Part shown: positions 54,287-63,209 of the stretch, in pieces | Layout: each line of letters starts with the position of its first letter | Position numbering within the stretch: the first letter of the stretch is position 1 | DNA from: GWE2-42-39 sp942493345 | GTDB taxonomy: Bacteria; Bacteroidota; Bacteroidia; Bacteroidales; Prolixibacteraceae | Reading direction: 5' to 3' | Length of the DNA: 64,000 bases | Assembly: GCA_942493345.1 (NCBI GenBank) | Contig: OW818695.1 | Location: 3,906,001 to 3,970,000 of the forward strand | Program-made: the position numbers and the translations under genes | The notes under the pieces: generated by a model | Seen by the model: the letters and a program-made list of their open reading frames with translations, nothing else | What the model was told of the DNA's origin: nothing | Database searches by the model: none

Positions 54287-55471
54287 ATGAAGAAACCAAT
54301 TTTATTACTAGCCATGCTTTTTGCTTTCACCGGCATTTTTGCACAAAAAGGAAAAGTTACGACTGCATTAAATTTTAAAGATACAGGGAAACTCGATAAA
54401 GCGGTTGAAGCGATTGAGGAAGCTGTTGATCCGAGCAACGAAAAAGCTGAAACGTCCATTCCTTGGCCAAGAACATGGGAAGTTCGGGGAGAAATCTACC
54501 AAGCTGTATCTCAGTCGAAAGATGCGAATATTAAGAAATTGTCAGACAATCCACTGGGAATTGCTTTTGAATCGTATAAAAAAGCACTGGAACTGGATGA
54601 AAAAGCCAAGAATGCAAAAAGTATAAAGATTAAACTAACCCTGCTGACGGCTGATTTTTCCAATCAAGCCGTTGAGGCATTTAATAAGGAAGATTACGAT
54701 CGGGCACTTGATGCATTCGAGCAAATCCTTGAACTTGAAGCACTTCCGGTTATGAAACCAGAAGGAGATGAAGTTGTTGTTGACACTGTAATCATTTACA
54801 ATGCAGGTTTGGCTGCATATAATGCCGAAAAGTATGATGAAGCGATCAAATATTACAAAGAGGCTGCAAAATACAAATACAATGGAGCCCATACACATCA
54901 GTTAATTTCAAGTAGTTACATTTCAAAACAAGATACACTGGGTGCATTGGACGCACTGAAAGAAGGATTAAAAGAATACCCGAACAACAGTTCTATTATG
55001 GTTGATCTGATTAATATTTATTTGAATCTGAAAAGAAGCGATGATGCCATGAAATATCTGGATTTGGCAATTTCGAAAGATCCTAAAAATGCTTCGTTCC
55101 ATTTTGCTCTTGGAACTCTTTATGATAGATTGGAAAGATTTGATGATTCGAAAAAATGCTATGAAAAAGCAATTGAATTTAAACCAGATTATTTTGATGC
55201 TTATTATAATCTCGGAGCCTTGTTTTTCAACCGTGGAGTGAAACAGGTTGAAGCTGCGAACGCAGTACCGGCGAATGAACCGGAAAAATACGAGCTTGAA
55301 AAAGAAAAGGCCAATGTAGAATTTGTAAAAGCGATTCCATATATGGAAAAAGCTCATGAGTACAATCCAAAAGATCGTTATGCGTTAGAATCTTTAAAAG
55401 CTTTATATTATCGACAAGGAATGGTTGATAAGCTAAAAGAAGTTGAAGAAAAACTGAAGAACTTAGAATAA
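54287..55471 (+). CDS. Exported tetratricopeptide-repeat protein
   Basis: A 394-residue protein with a type I signal peptide (LLLAMLFAFTGIFAQ), so periplasmic. It contains at least six TPR-like helical pairs (for example ALDAFEQILELEALP, YDEAIKYYKEAAKY, ALDALKEGLKEYPNN, AMKYLDLAISKDPKNAS, SKKCYEKAIEFKPDYFDAYYNLG) and a Glu/Lys-rich C-terminus. TPR proteins act as scaffolds; the partner is unknown. ATG 54287 starts the signal peptide; the adjacent GTG 54284 is an unlikely start. It is preceded by gyrA and followed by a strong terminator. Confidence 0.85.
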   Translation: MKKPILLLAMLFAFTGIFAQKGKVTTALNFKDTGKLDKAVEAIEEAVDPSNEKAETSIPWPRTWEVRGEIYQAVSQSKDANIKKLSDNPLGIAFESYKKALELDEKAKNAKSIKIKLTLLTADFSNQAVEAFNKEDYDRALDAFEQILELEALPVMKPEGDEVVVDTVIIYNAGLAAYNAEKYDEAIKYYKEAAKYKYNGAHTHQLISSSYISKQDTLGALDALKEGLKEYPNNSSIMVDLINIYLNLKRSDDAMKYLDLAISKDPKNASFHFALGTLYDRLERFDDSKKCYEKAIEFKPDYFDAYYNLGALFFNRGVKQVEAANAVPANEPEKYELEKEKANVEFVKAIPYMEKAHEYNPKDRYALESLKALYYRQGMVDKLKEVEEKLKNLE

Positions 55472-55476
55472 AACAT

Positions 55477-55509
55477 TTTAAGGGAGAATAAAAAGCTCCC
55501 TTAAATTTT
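55477..55509 (+). terminator. Terminator after the TPR gene
   Basis: Perfect stem TTTAAGGGAG (55477-55486) / CTCCCTTAAA (55496-55505) with a 9-base loop and TTTT tail. Confidence 0.75.
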
Positions 55510-55586
55510 AAATACACAAATCAACATAATATCAATTCTAAGACAAATATTTAGTCTCATATTACCTCTTTCTCCGACATTATTAT

Positions 55587-56057
55587 CTAAATATCAACAT
55601 CCCGTTTTATATAGCTTGAATAATCCTTCAGTATTGGCGTGTATTCTTGTGCAAATAGTTCGGATGAAATAATAAAATCGGCGGTCGACCGGTTTGTTGC
55701 AGTCGGGATATTGTATAAGGTTGAAATGCGCAGCAACGCTTTTACGTCAACATCGTGAGGCTGTGGTTGCATCGGATCCCAAAAGAAAATAAGCATGTCT
55801 ATATTTTCTTCTGAAATCATAGCTCCTAGTTGCTGATCACCTCCCAAGGGACCTGATTTTAACCGGGTGACATGAGGCGGAATCACATCGTTTTCCTCGC
55901 ATTTTTTAACAAGCGCTTCTTCAACCAGCTTCCCTGTGGTACCGGTACAAACCAAGCTGTGAGGACATAGCTCTTTCCAGTTCCAGGAAACCCATTCAAT
56001 CATATCTTTTTTGCGGTTATCGTGTGCTACAATGGCAATAGTTTTTTTCCTTTTCAT
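55587..56057 (-). CDS. mgsA: Methylglyoxal synthase
   Basis: A 156-residue enzyme that converts dihydroxyacetone phosphate to methylglyoxal and phosphate, an overflow valve for glycolysis. Motifs: TIAIVAHDNRKKDM at the start, the phosphate-binding CTGTTGKLVEE, KSGPLGGDQQLGA with the catalytic Asp, FFWDPMQPQPHDVDVKALLR with the conserved His, and NIPTATNRSTADF. ATG 56057 starts right at the first strand; ATG 56096 would add 13 residues not expected in the family. Confidence 0.95.
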   Translation of the reverse strand: MKRKKTIAIVAHDNRKKDMIEWVSWNWKELCPHSLVCTGTTGKLVEEALVKKCEENDVIPPHVTRLKSGPLGGDQQLGAMISEENIDMLIFFWDPMQPQPHDVDVKALLRISTLYNIPTATNRSTADFIISSELFAQEYTPILKDYSSYIKRDVDI

Positions 56058-56152
56058 TTTTGATTTTGTTTTCTGCAAAGATAAACCATTGGGCAATATA
56101 TTTTCAACCGATTGATTAGAAAGGTTCTTTTGTAATTCAATAGAAAAAATAA

Positions 56153-57427
56153 TTACTTTGACGGATGATAGTTGAATAAATCCTGATCAGGCCATGTTTT
56201 TACATTTGCTAGAACTTTGGTCATTATACCATTTATTTCGTGGGCAAATGAAGTTCCTTTCCATGAACTTGAATTAAACAGCACGACCCAACTCATCCCG
56301 TTGGTGCAGCGTTTCATCATTGCCGAAGTACCCGCCATGCTACCCGTTCGCCACCAGCTACCGTCTTTATTAATTTTGAGCCATCCCAGTGGGCCGCGGG
56401 TACGTTCATCACAAACCATTTCCTGGTGTAAACGGGGCATGACAATATCTTTTACTTTATTATTTCCATCAATCATTACAAGTAGTTTCGCCAGTTCAAC
56501 CGATGATGCCACCCATCCGCCGGCAGGGCCCAGCAGTTCGATGGGATTGCCGCCATAAACTTTAGCCACTAACTGTCCTTTTCCGTCAAAACAGGGAATC
56601 AGGGGACTTTTTTCCGGTTCGTAATATTTTACTTCATTGGGCAGCCTGCCACTTTCAAAACTCGATCCTATATGCATATCGTATATCCCGTTCAGTGAAA
56701 GTATTTCATTCTGGATATAATCAGCATATGGCTGGCCGCTTACTTTCGAAATAACTTCTCCAAGGAACATATATCCCATATTGGAATAAGAAGCACTTGT
56801 TCCCGGGGCGAAATGCAAATTGCGGGCAGCAATGAATTTGTAGAATGAATGAATTGTTGCGGGAGGCACATCTCCAACCTTCTCTGCAATGCTCAATGAA
56901 TTGAAAGCCGGGTCACCATAGCGCTGTGACCAACCTCCGGAATGCGCCAAAAGATTGCGTACGGTAATGTTTTTCAGTCGGTTATCCTTTATTTTGTCGA
57001 AAATTGAGTCGTTGAGAATCGCGCCGTTGCCAAATACCCTTGACTCGAGGTTTAATTTTCCATTCTCGACGAGTTTAATAATAGCTACGGCAGTAAGCAT
57101 TTTTGATACACTGGCTACCCGAAAAATATTTCCGGGTGTCATCTTTATTTTATTTTCACGATCGGAATAACCAAAGCCATGAGCATATACAAGGCGTTCG
57201 TCTTTTATAATTGCAACCGACATACCGGTCATTGCCCATTTTTCAAGAAAATTTTCAAACTGACGATCTATGTAATCCGATTGCTTAAATTCGGAAAGTT
57301 CATTGGTTATAATATAGTTTAAACCTTTGTATTCCGGTTCTTTCGTTTTTTCAGGTACTTTATTGTCCCGGTTAGCAAATTTGCAACTGGTAAGCAATAA
57401 TAGAATGCACAAGGGGAATATTTTCAT
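56153..57427 (-). CDS. Serine hydrolase lipoprotein of the class C beta-lactamase/DD-peptidase fold
   Basis: A 424-residue lipoprotein (lipobox LLTSC, Cys15). Beta-lactamase-family motifs: SxxK at S106-K109 (RVASVSKMLTAVAI), LLAHSGGWS, YxN in SASYSNMGYMFLGEVI, and a KTG-like RTGSMAG near the C-terminus. This fold covers AmpC-type beta-lactamases, DD-peptidases and esterases. Nothing in the sequence singles out antibiotic hydrolysis; a periplasmic esterase or D-amino acid peptidase is more usual for this branch. The -7 box TATATTTG lies directly upstream on the minus strand (57441-57460 region). It stands alone. Confidence 0.88.
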   Translation of the reverse strand: MKIFPLCILLLLTSCKFANRDNKVPEKTKEPEYKGLNYIITNELSEFKQSDYIDRQFENFLEKWAMTGMSVAIIKDERLVYAHGFGYSDRENKIKMTPGNIFRVASVSKMLTAVAIIKLVENGKLNLESRVFGNGAILNDSIFDKIKDNRLKNITVRNLLAHSGGWSQRYGDPAFNSLSIAEKVGDVPPATIHSFYKFIAARNLHFAPGTSASYSNMGYMFLGEVISKVSGQPYADYIQNEILSLNGIYDMHIGSSFESGRLPNEVKYYEPEKSPLIPCFDGKGQLVAKVYGGNPIELLGPAGGWVASSVELAKLLVMIDGNNKVKDIVMPRLHQEMVCDERTRGPLGWLKINKDGSWWRTGSMAGTSAMMKRCTNGMSWVVLFNSSSWKGTSFAHEINGIMTKVLANVKTWPDQDLFNYHPSK

Positions 57428-57462
57428 AAAATTACTTATTTACAAATATAAATTATTTGTAT

Positions 57463-58374
57463 TTACATTTGTAATTCATTAACTAATTCACTGATTGATT
57501 GAAAATTATGTCGATCTAAATACGACTCGATTCCCGAAATAGTCTTTTTAAAAATGTCAGGATCTTTAAAAATACCTGTTCCAATCTGAACAGCAGAAGC
57601 GCCTGCCAGTATAAATTCGATAGCGTCGGTTGCATTCATAATACCTCCTATTCCTATAATCGGGATTTTTACTGCATTGTGAACCTGCCAAACCATGCGC
57701 AATGCAATTGGCTTAACTGCAGGTCCGCTCAAGCCCCCGGTAACTGTCGATAAAACAGGTTTTCTCTTTTCGGCATCAATTGCCATTCCCAGTAACGTGT
57801 TAATTAACGAAACGGAATCGGCTCCTTGCGCTTCACAGACTTTGGCAATCTCTGCAATGCTGGTAACATTGGGTGAAAGTTTCACAATCAAGGTCTTTTT
57901 ATACACCTTACGAACCGCTTTTACCACTGCTTCCGCGGCAGGGAGACTTACACCGAAGGCCATTCCTCCTTCTTTCACATTCGGGCAACTGATGTTCAGC
58001 TCAATAGCCGGAATCTTTTCCAGTTCATTAATTCTTTCACTTACAGCAATGTATTCATCAATGGTTGAACCATTTACATTGACGATGAAATTTGTATCAA
58101 TATCTTTAATTCCGGGATAAATATTCCGGATAAAATTGTCAACTCCTTTGTTTTGTAAACCAACGGCATTCAACATTCCCGAAGGTGTTTCGGCCATCCG
58201 TGGATATTGGTTTCCTTCCCTTGGATTTAATGTAGTTCCCTTCATCACAACCCCACCCAGGCTTTCCAAATCCACAAAATCTTCGATTTCTTTACCAAAA
58301 CCACAGGTTCCTGAAGCTGTAAGTACCGGGTTTTTAAACAGGATATTGTGTATTTTTATACTTAAATCTGCCAT
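57463..58374 (-). CDS. pyrD: Dihydroorotate dehydrogenase type 1B, catalytic subunit
   Basis: A 303-residue FMN TIM barrel that oxidises dihydroorotate to orotate in pyrimidine synthesis. Motifs: PVLTASGTCGFG, GTTLNPREGN, NAVGLQNKGV, active-site Cys130 in ELNISCPNVKEGG, KLSPNVTSI, TGGLSGPAVKP, IGIGGIMNATDAIEFILAGASAVQIGT. Cys at the active site and the neighbouring pyrK gene define the NAD-linked class 1B heterotetramer. Its start overlaps the end of pyrK by 13 bases. Confidence 0.96.
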   Translation of the reverse strand: MADLSIKIHNILFKNPVLTASGTCGFGKEIEDFVDLESLGGVVMKGTTLNPREGNQYPRMAETPSGMLNAVGLQNKGVDNFIRNIYPGIKDIDTNFIVNVNGSTIDEYIAVSERINELEKIPAIELNISCPNVKEGGMAFGVSLPAAEAVVKAVRKVYKKTLIVKLSPNVTSIAEIAKVCEAQGADSVSLINTLLGMAIDAEKRKPVLSTVTGGLSGPAVKPIALRMVWQVHNAVKIPIIGIGGIMNATDAIEFILAGASAVQIGTGIFKDPDIFKKTISGIESYLDRHNFQSISELVNELQM

Positions 58375-59141
58375 TTTAAATCATTTATATTGAATACCGG
58401 TCCTTCTGTACACACACACTGGTTGCCATGTTTGGTATCTTCAACACAACACAGGCATACACCAAAGCCACATGCCATTGTATTTTCAAGTGAAACTTCG
58501 CAAAAAATATCTTTTTCATATGCTGCCTTCGCGATAGCTTTCATCATCGGGTTGGGTCCGCAAGTATATATTTTATTAAACGTGCCAAGTTGGTTAATAA
58601 ATAACGAATGTTGGGTTACAAAGCCCTTTTCCCCTTTCGATCCATCTTCAGTCGTGTAATAAAAGTTCGCCAGGCCTTCATATTCGCTTATATCTACATG
58701 ATCGGAAACAGATCTTGCTCCTAGTATCATATGCACCTGATCGGGTTTTAAACCGCTTCGTTTAGCCAAAAACAGCATCGGTGCAACCCCGCTACCGCCA
58801 CCAATCAACAATATTTTATCGTTCTGTGTAGGTGAGGTAAATGGCTTGCCCAGCGGAAAAACTACACTGATCTGTTCTCCAACCGAATATTCAGTCAACA
58901 CTTTTGAACCTCGCCCTAATATTTTTACCAGCAACGAGATCGTTCTGTTCGGATAATCAACATCTAAAATGGAGAAAGGGCGCCGCAGAAATATTTCGTT
59001 GGTCTTTTTAATCTCCACATTAACAAATTGACCGGGGAATATATCACTAATGGCAGTTTCCGATTGAAGTTTTAGTAGAAAATTATCTTTATTAAGCTGC
59101 TTATTATCAATTAATAATAAGTTACTGACCGTTTTCTTCAT
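58362..59141 (-). CDS. pyrK: Dihydroorotate dehydrogenase electron-transfer subunit PyrK
   Basis: A 259-residue FAD/2Fe-2S protein that passes electrons from PyrD's FMN to NAD+. Ferredoxin-reductase fold: FPGQFVNVEI, LRRPFSILDVD (FAD), LIGGGSGVAPMLFLAK (NAD), YTCGPNPMMKAI. The 2Fe-2S cysteines are in the C-terminal MACGFGVCLCC plus CVCTEGPVF. ATG 59141 fits the family length; a longer frame from 59213 adds a segment without homology features. Confidence 0.95.
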   Translation of the reverse strand: MKKTVSNLLLIDNKQLNKDNFLLKLQSETAISDIFPGQFVNVEIKKTNEIFLRRPFSILDVDYPNRTISLLVKILGRGSKVLTEYSVGEQISVVFPLGKPFTSPTQNDKILLIGGGSGVAPMLFLAKRSGLKPDQVHMILGARSVSDHVDISEYEGLANFYYTTEDGSKGEKGFVTQHSLFINQLGTFNKIYTCGPNPMMKAIAKAAYEKDIFCEVSLENTMACGFGVCLCCVEDTKHGNQCVCTEGPVFNINDLKWQI

Positions 59142-59283
59142 ATTTTCTGATTTGAAGACAAAGATAATCCTATGCGGGATATTACACAACACGAAATGCG
59201 CTGAAGCATGCAATAAGAGTTATCCTATCCATGCACATTTGTCCGGCAACTATAAAAAGGTCAAACTTTTACCCCGTTGATAT

Positions 59284-59775
59284 TTATTTTGAAGGATTAT
59301 AAACCCGAAATGTTTGGTCAGAATAGAATATCATGACCCGTTCAATGGTCTTACTCTCTGAATTTATGCTTGTTTGTAAGGATATTTCATTTTTTTGAAC
59401 CTGCATTTGTGGTTCCGCTACCGGAATTTTTTCTGCTTTTTTCTCCGGAACAGAGTATGAAACTGCATCTTCTTCTTTCATCTCCGTTTCGTTCCTTTCA
59501 GAAGTAGCAGGCTTTTCAAGGGATTCAGGGTGACTGTCGAATAAACTGGCATTAAATACAGGCTTTCCTTCGATCATTTCTCCTTCACCCATGAGCAACC
59601 ATTTAGCGCTTAGTTTGGGATATTTTTTCAGGAGTTTTTCAATGAAAGGAAAACTGGGATTATTCCGTCCATTGAGAACATGAGTCACATTTGATCTCTG
59701 GACTCCTATATTATCAGCCAATTCGGAAGGTGTTAGTCCTTGAAAGGCCATAAATTTTTTGATTCTCTCATTCAT
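59284..59775 (-). CDS. Helix-turn-helix (XRE-type) transcriptional regulator
   Basis: A 163-residue protein. Residues 1-60 form a Cro/CI-type HTH (KKFMAFQGLTPSELADNIGVQRSNVTHVLNGRNNPSF) followed by KKYPKLSAKWLLMGEGEM, a form common in Bacteroidota. A long acidic/Gln-rich linker (about 75-140) leads to a short conserved-looking C-terminal strand ERVMIFYSDQTFRVYNPSK. There is no S24 peptidase domain, so it is not a LexA/CI-type self-cleaving repressor. A perfect palindrome sits about 50-80 bp upstream of its start and is a likely autoregulatory operator. Targets are unknown. ATG 59775 chosen over 59823. Confidence 0.82.
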   Translation of the reverse strand: MNERIKKFMAFQGLTPSELADNIGVQRSNVTHVLNGRNNPSFPFIEKLLKKYPKLSAKWLLMGEGEMIEGKPVFNASLFDSHPESLEKPATSERNETEMKEEDAVSYSVPEKKAEKIPVAEPQMQVQKNEISLQTSINSESKTIERVMIFYSDQTFRVYNPSK

Positions 59776-59798
59776 CTGATGTGAATTTAAGCATTTCA

Positions 59799-59806
59799 CA
59801 AATGTA
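59799..59806 (-). promoter_or_regulatory. Predicted -7 box of the HTH regulator gene
   Basis: On the minus strand the sequence reads TACATTTG, a TAnnTTTG match 24 bases upstream of ATG 59775. Confidence 0.45.
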
Positions 59807-59821
59807 TAAAAAATCATTGAC

Positions 59822-59854
59822 ATATATGAATTAATACAAAATTAATTCATATAT
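59822..59854. promoter_or_regulatory. Perfect 14-bp palindrome upstream of the HTH regulator
   Basis: ATATATGAATTAAT (59822-59835) / ATTAATTCATATAT (59841-59854), loop ACAAA. It lies where the -33 region of the regulator's minus-strand promoter would be, and its right arm abuts a + strand TACATTTG box (59854-59861). Probably the regulator's own operator. Confidence 0.5.
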
Positions 59855-60630
59855 ACATTTGTAAATACAAGACGATAAATGTAATGGAATTTTGCATTTT
59901 AATTTTTAAATATTACTTCATTTAAAAAATGTATTTAAATGGTTTTTAATATGATATATCTGTAAAATAATTGATTCTGATTGAATAAATCATTTTTGTA
60001 AATAATAAAATCAATTTAAAGTCTATATAAACATACATTAGTCGCTGAATAAGTGTACTTTATAACTTTAATATCTGCTCATATTATAGAAATATTTAAT
60101 GAATACATTTGTAATTTTCACAGTTATAAAAAGTACAGAGATTAATGAAAATAAATAAATACTTATTGAATTACTTTTGTAAATAGAGAAGATTGCATTA
60201 GGAATCACAGGCTTTATTTACAAATATAAATTGAAATTTATTTGTGTCTTGCAACGTTTTTCACTGATTTGCAAAATGCACTTTCAAAAAAGCTATTGTG
60301 ATTTACAGTTTTCGAGATAAGGGAGAATCAATTTCTCCGGAGATGGTCCCCTTGCCGATTTTGTGGAAAGATAAAGTTTCAGGAGAGAAGAGCATTAAAA
60401 TATCGGGATGATGCAAAGGAAAAACCAAATATTAAATTCTCAGTAGCTTAAAATCCCTGTTTTCAGTATATACTGCGCTACTTTTCAGACAATTATATTG
60501 ATAAAAATAGATTTCAAAAAACACGTCATTCAGAAAAAATCAAGCAGTCCTCTCCTTTTACATCGGTTTTTCACCCTTAATTTCCAATTGGTTCATAAAT
60601 TTTGGGCAAAAAGGCAACTTACTTCTTATT
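59855..60630. other. AT-rich gene-free stretch with several promoter-like boxes
   Basis: No credible ORF in about 775 bp. TAnnTTTG-like boxes occur at 59854-59861, 60104-60111 and 60172-60179 on the + strand and 60221-60228 on the minus strand, mostly followed by TAAAT or TAATT. A weak hairpin GGAGAA-TCAAT-TTCTCC lies near 60325-60341. In a region this AT-rich such boxes may be chance; an unannotated small RNA is possible. Confidence 0.35.
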
Positions 60631-61908
60631 TTATTCTGTTCCGGCAATAACAGTGTACATATCATCTGGCGACAAATACTTTTTGGCCAACTTTTGCAAT
60701 TTTTCTGCTGTAACCTGGTTTAACACCTCCAGGTAATGATCGTAAAAATCATAACTGAGCCCAAAATCATTAATCGCCCGAAAACTCGATGCCAAAGCAA
60801 ATGGTCCATCGAAATCGCGCAAGAATTCGCCCAAAAGAAAATTTCTTACTGTTTCAAGTTCTTCTGAAGGCACGGGTTCATCCTGCAATTTTTTCAGTTC
60901 CTTGTTTATTTCAGCAATCGTTGCATCAGTATATTCGCCGCCTACCTCGGTAGAAATAACCAAATAAGCAGATTCTTTTAGCGGAAAAAGGTATGCTCCA
61001 ATACCATACGTGTACCCCTTTTCTTCACGAATATTCATCATCAGGCGCGAGCCAAAATAACCACCCAGTAAGGTCACCAATACGGATAAAGCCGGGAAAT
61101 CGGGATGTGATTTATGAACCCACAACCGTCCTACCCGAATCGCCGACTGCAATGAATTGCGTTTTACTACTTTGTGATATTTTTCAGATGAAGATGCAGG
61201 TACAAACTCCCGGACAAGATTAGCCTCCGCTTTCCAATCGTTTCCCCCAAAATATTGGTTGACAAGCAACTGAACCTGGTTGTCAGCATTTCCGGCAACA
61301 ATAATCTGGCAGTTCGCCGAGTGATAGTACGTTTTGAAAAAGCACACCAATTTATCGCGGGTAATTGAACCAAAATCGTCAATGCAATTATTTATTGAAT
61401 ACGGGTGTTTCTCACCAAATAGCACTGTCGTAAATTTCTTCTGACAAAGGACTTTTACTTTTTCATTTTCGAGTTTAAACTTTTGTTTTTGTTTTTCCAG
61501 CAACACATCCAGCTCGTGCTGCGGAAAAGCAGGCCGTTTCAGAATGTCTTCTGTTACCTTCAGAATATCAGGTAAATATTTATTCAGACTAATAATGCTG
61601 ACAGTTGCAAAATTCTGATCAGCCCCAGCTTGAATATATGCACCGTAGTAATCAAAAAGCTCTGCAATTTCAGCCGAACTATAATGGTCGCTGCCTTCCT
61701 GAAGCATGTAACTGGTAAAGCTGGCAATCAGTTTTTCGTCTTGTTGCCATGCGCCCGCTTCAAAAACAAAATCGATTTTTACCACGTCCTGCCCCGGTAC
61801 ATCAATATAATACACAGGCAGTCCATTGGGCAGCAATTCTTTTTCAGCTTTCAGATAATCGATATGCCGAATCGATTGAACGACTGGCGCTATATTTCTG
61901 TTAATCAT
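60631..61908 (-). CDS. M16-family peptidase subunit lacking the zinc motif
   Basis: A 425-residue M16 (pitrilysin/MPP) fold protein. The place where HxxEH should be reads FTSYMLQEGSDHYSS, so zinc cannot be bound and this is the non-catalytic partner. It keeps the substrate-gripping C-terminal motif RLMMNIREEKGYTYGIGA (Arg/Tyr pair). It is encoded 4 bp after the active subunit and the two surely form a heterodimer, as in other bacterial M16B pairs. No signal peptide is visible, so it is likely cytoplasmic. Confidence 0.92.
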   Translation of the reverse strand: MINRNIAPVVQSIRHIDYLKAEKELLPNGLPVYYIDVPGQDVVKIDFVFEAGAWQQDEKLIASFTSYMLQEGSDHYSSAEIAELFDYYGAYIQAGADQNFATVSIISLNKYLPDILKVTEDILKRPAFPQHELDVLLEKQKQKFKLENEKVKVLCQKKFTTVLFGEKHPYSINNCIDDFGSITRDKLVCFFKTYYHSANCQIIVAGNADNQVQLLVNQYFGGNDWKAEANLVREFVPASSSEKYHKVVKRNSLQSAIRVGRLWVHKSHPDFPALSVLVTLLGGYFGSRLMMNIREEKGYTYGIGAYLFPLKESAYLVISTEVGGEYTDATIAEINKELKKLQDEPVPSEELETVRNFLLGEFLRDFDGPFALASSFRAINDFGLSYDFYDHYLEVLNQVTAEKLQKLAKKYLSPDDMYTVIAGTE

Positions 61909-61912
61909 GATT

Positions 61913-63151
61913 TTACTTTTTTCCCCTGTAATATAGTACCGAACAATTTTCTGAAATAAACACCTGCGAAGCCACTCGTTGAATATCGGAAGCAGATACT
62001 TCGCGGTAAATATCCATTTGTGTATTGATCAAATTTGCATCTTTCAGTACTTCCAGTGTTGCCAGATTTTGTGCTTTATTTTGATAACTGATTTCACCAT
62101 AAATCAGGTTTGCTTCGAATTTATTTTTTACTTTTTCGAGTTCCAGAGCATCCACAGGAACCGACTTAATCTGCTCAATCTCATTCTCAAGCGCTACCCT
62201 CGCCTCTTCCAGACTGATTCCATCCGAAGGGTTTCCGGAGAAAATGAAAAGCCCCGGATCGTAATCGCCGGAAATATAGGCATCAAGTGAGGCAAATATC
62301 TTTTTTTCCTGCACCAGCCGCTGATACAAACGCGATGAATTTCCACTCGAGAGGATATCCGAAACCATATCAGCCACATAATAGTCGGGATGCAGATGGT
62401 CGGCCATGTGAAATGTCATGTAAAGTGCATCGTTGGGGACATCGCGGTAAACTGTTTGTTCGCGATAGCTGGTCTGTGGTGGTTCTGCCGGAATGTTTTT
62501 TGGAGCCAGTTCGCGCGCCGGGATCGGGCCAAACCATTTTTTTGCCAGTTCCACCACTTCGCTGCCAGTAACATCGCCAACCACCACCAATACTGCATTA
62601 TTGGGTGCATAGTGGTGATAAAAAAAGTCTTTTACATGTTTAAGCGTGGCATTTTCGATGTGGCTGATTTCTTTGCCAATGGTTGCCCAGCGATACGGAT
62701 GTACCCGATAGGCCATTTCCCGGATCAGTTCCCATACATCGCCGTAGGGTTGATTCAGGTTGTGCTGTTTAAATTCCTCGATTACCACGTTTTTTTGCAC
62801 ATCGAGACTTTTTTGTGAAAAAGCCAGCTCCAGCATCCGGTCCGATTCGAGCCAGAAACCGGTTTCTATATTTACTTTCGGAACCGTTAAATAATAGTTA
62901 GTCAGGTCGTTGGTGGTATAAGCATTGTTATCGCCACCAGCCCGTTGCAACGGCTCGTCATAATTGGGTATGTGCTTCGATCCGCCGAACATCAGGTGCT
63001 CGAAGAGGTGTGCAAAGCCTGTTCGCGTAGGGTCTTCGTTACGCGAACCAACCTTATAGCAGACATCAATGGCCACCATCGGAGTCGTTTTATCCTGATG
63101 GACAATGACGGTCAGTCCGTTGTCGAGTATATATCTTTCGAAATTGATCAT
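61913..63151 (-). CDS. M16-family zinc peptidase, active subunit
   Basis: A 412-residue M16B metallopeptidase with the inverted zinc motif HLFEH (H48, E51, H52) and the downstream Glu ligand in VVIEEFKQHN. It has FKR-like NNAYTTNDLTNYYLTVP and a C-terminal domain with LSSGNSSRLYQRLVQEKK. It pairs with the inactive subunit encoded immediately downstream. Such heterodimers degrade peptides of limited length. No signal peptide is visible. Confidence 0.94.
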   Translation of the reverse strand: MINFERYILDNGLTVIVHQDKTTPMVAIDVCYKVGSRNEDPTRTGFAHLFEHLMFGGSKHIPNYDEPLQRAGGDNNAYTTNDLTNYYLTVPKVNIETGFWLESDRMLELAFSQKSLDVQKNVVIEEFKQHNLNQPYGDVWELIREMAYRVHPYRWATIGKEISHIENATLKHVKDFFYHHYAPNNAVLVVVGDVTGSEVVELAKKWFGPIPARELAPKNIPAEPPQTSYREQTVYRDVPNDALYMTFHMADHLHPDYYVADMVSDILSSGNSSRLYQRLVQEKKIFASLDAYISGDYDPGLFIFSGNPSDGISLEEARVALENEIEQIKSVPVDALELEKVKNKFEANLIYGEISYQNKAQNLATLEVLKDANLINTQMDIYREVSASDIQRVASQVFISENCSVLYYRGKK

Positions 63152-63209
63152 TTTATTCTATGTCATTCTTATATCAAAAGGGTGTAATTTCTAATTGCAC
63201 CTTCATAAA

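Noticed and set aside
56153..57427. Serine hydrolase as an antibiotic-resistance beta-lactamase
   Set aside because: The SxxK and YxN motifs are shared by esterases and DD-peptidases; nothing points to beta-lactam hydrolysis.
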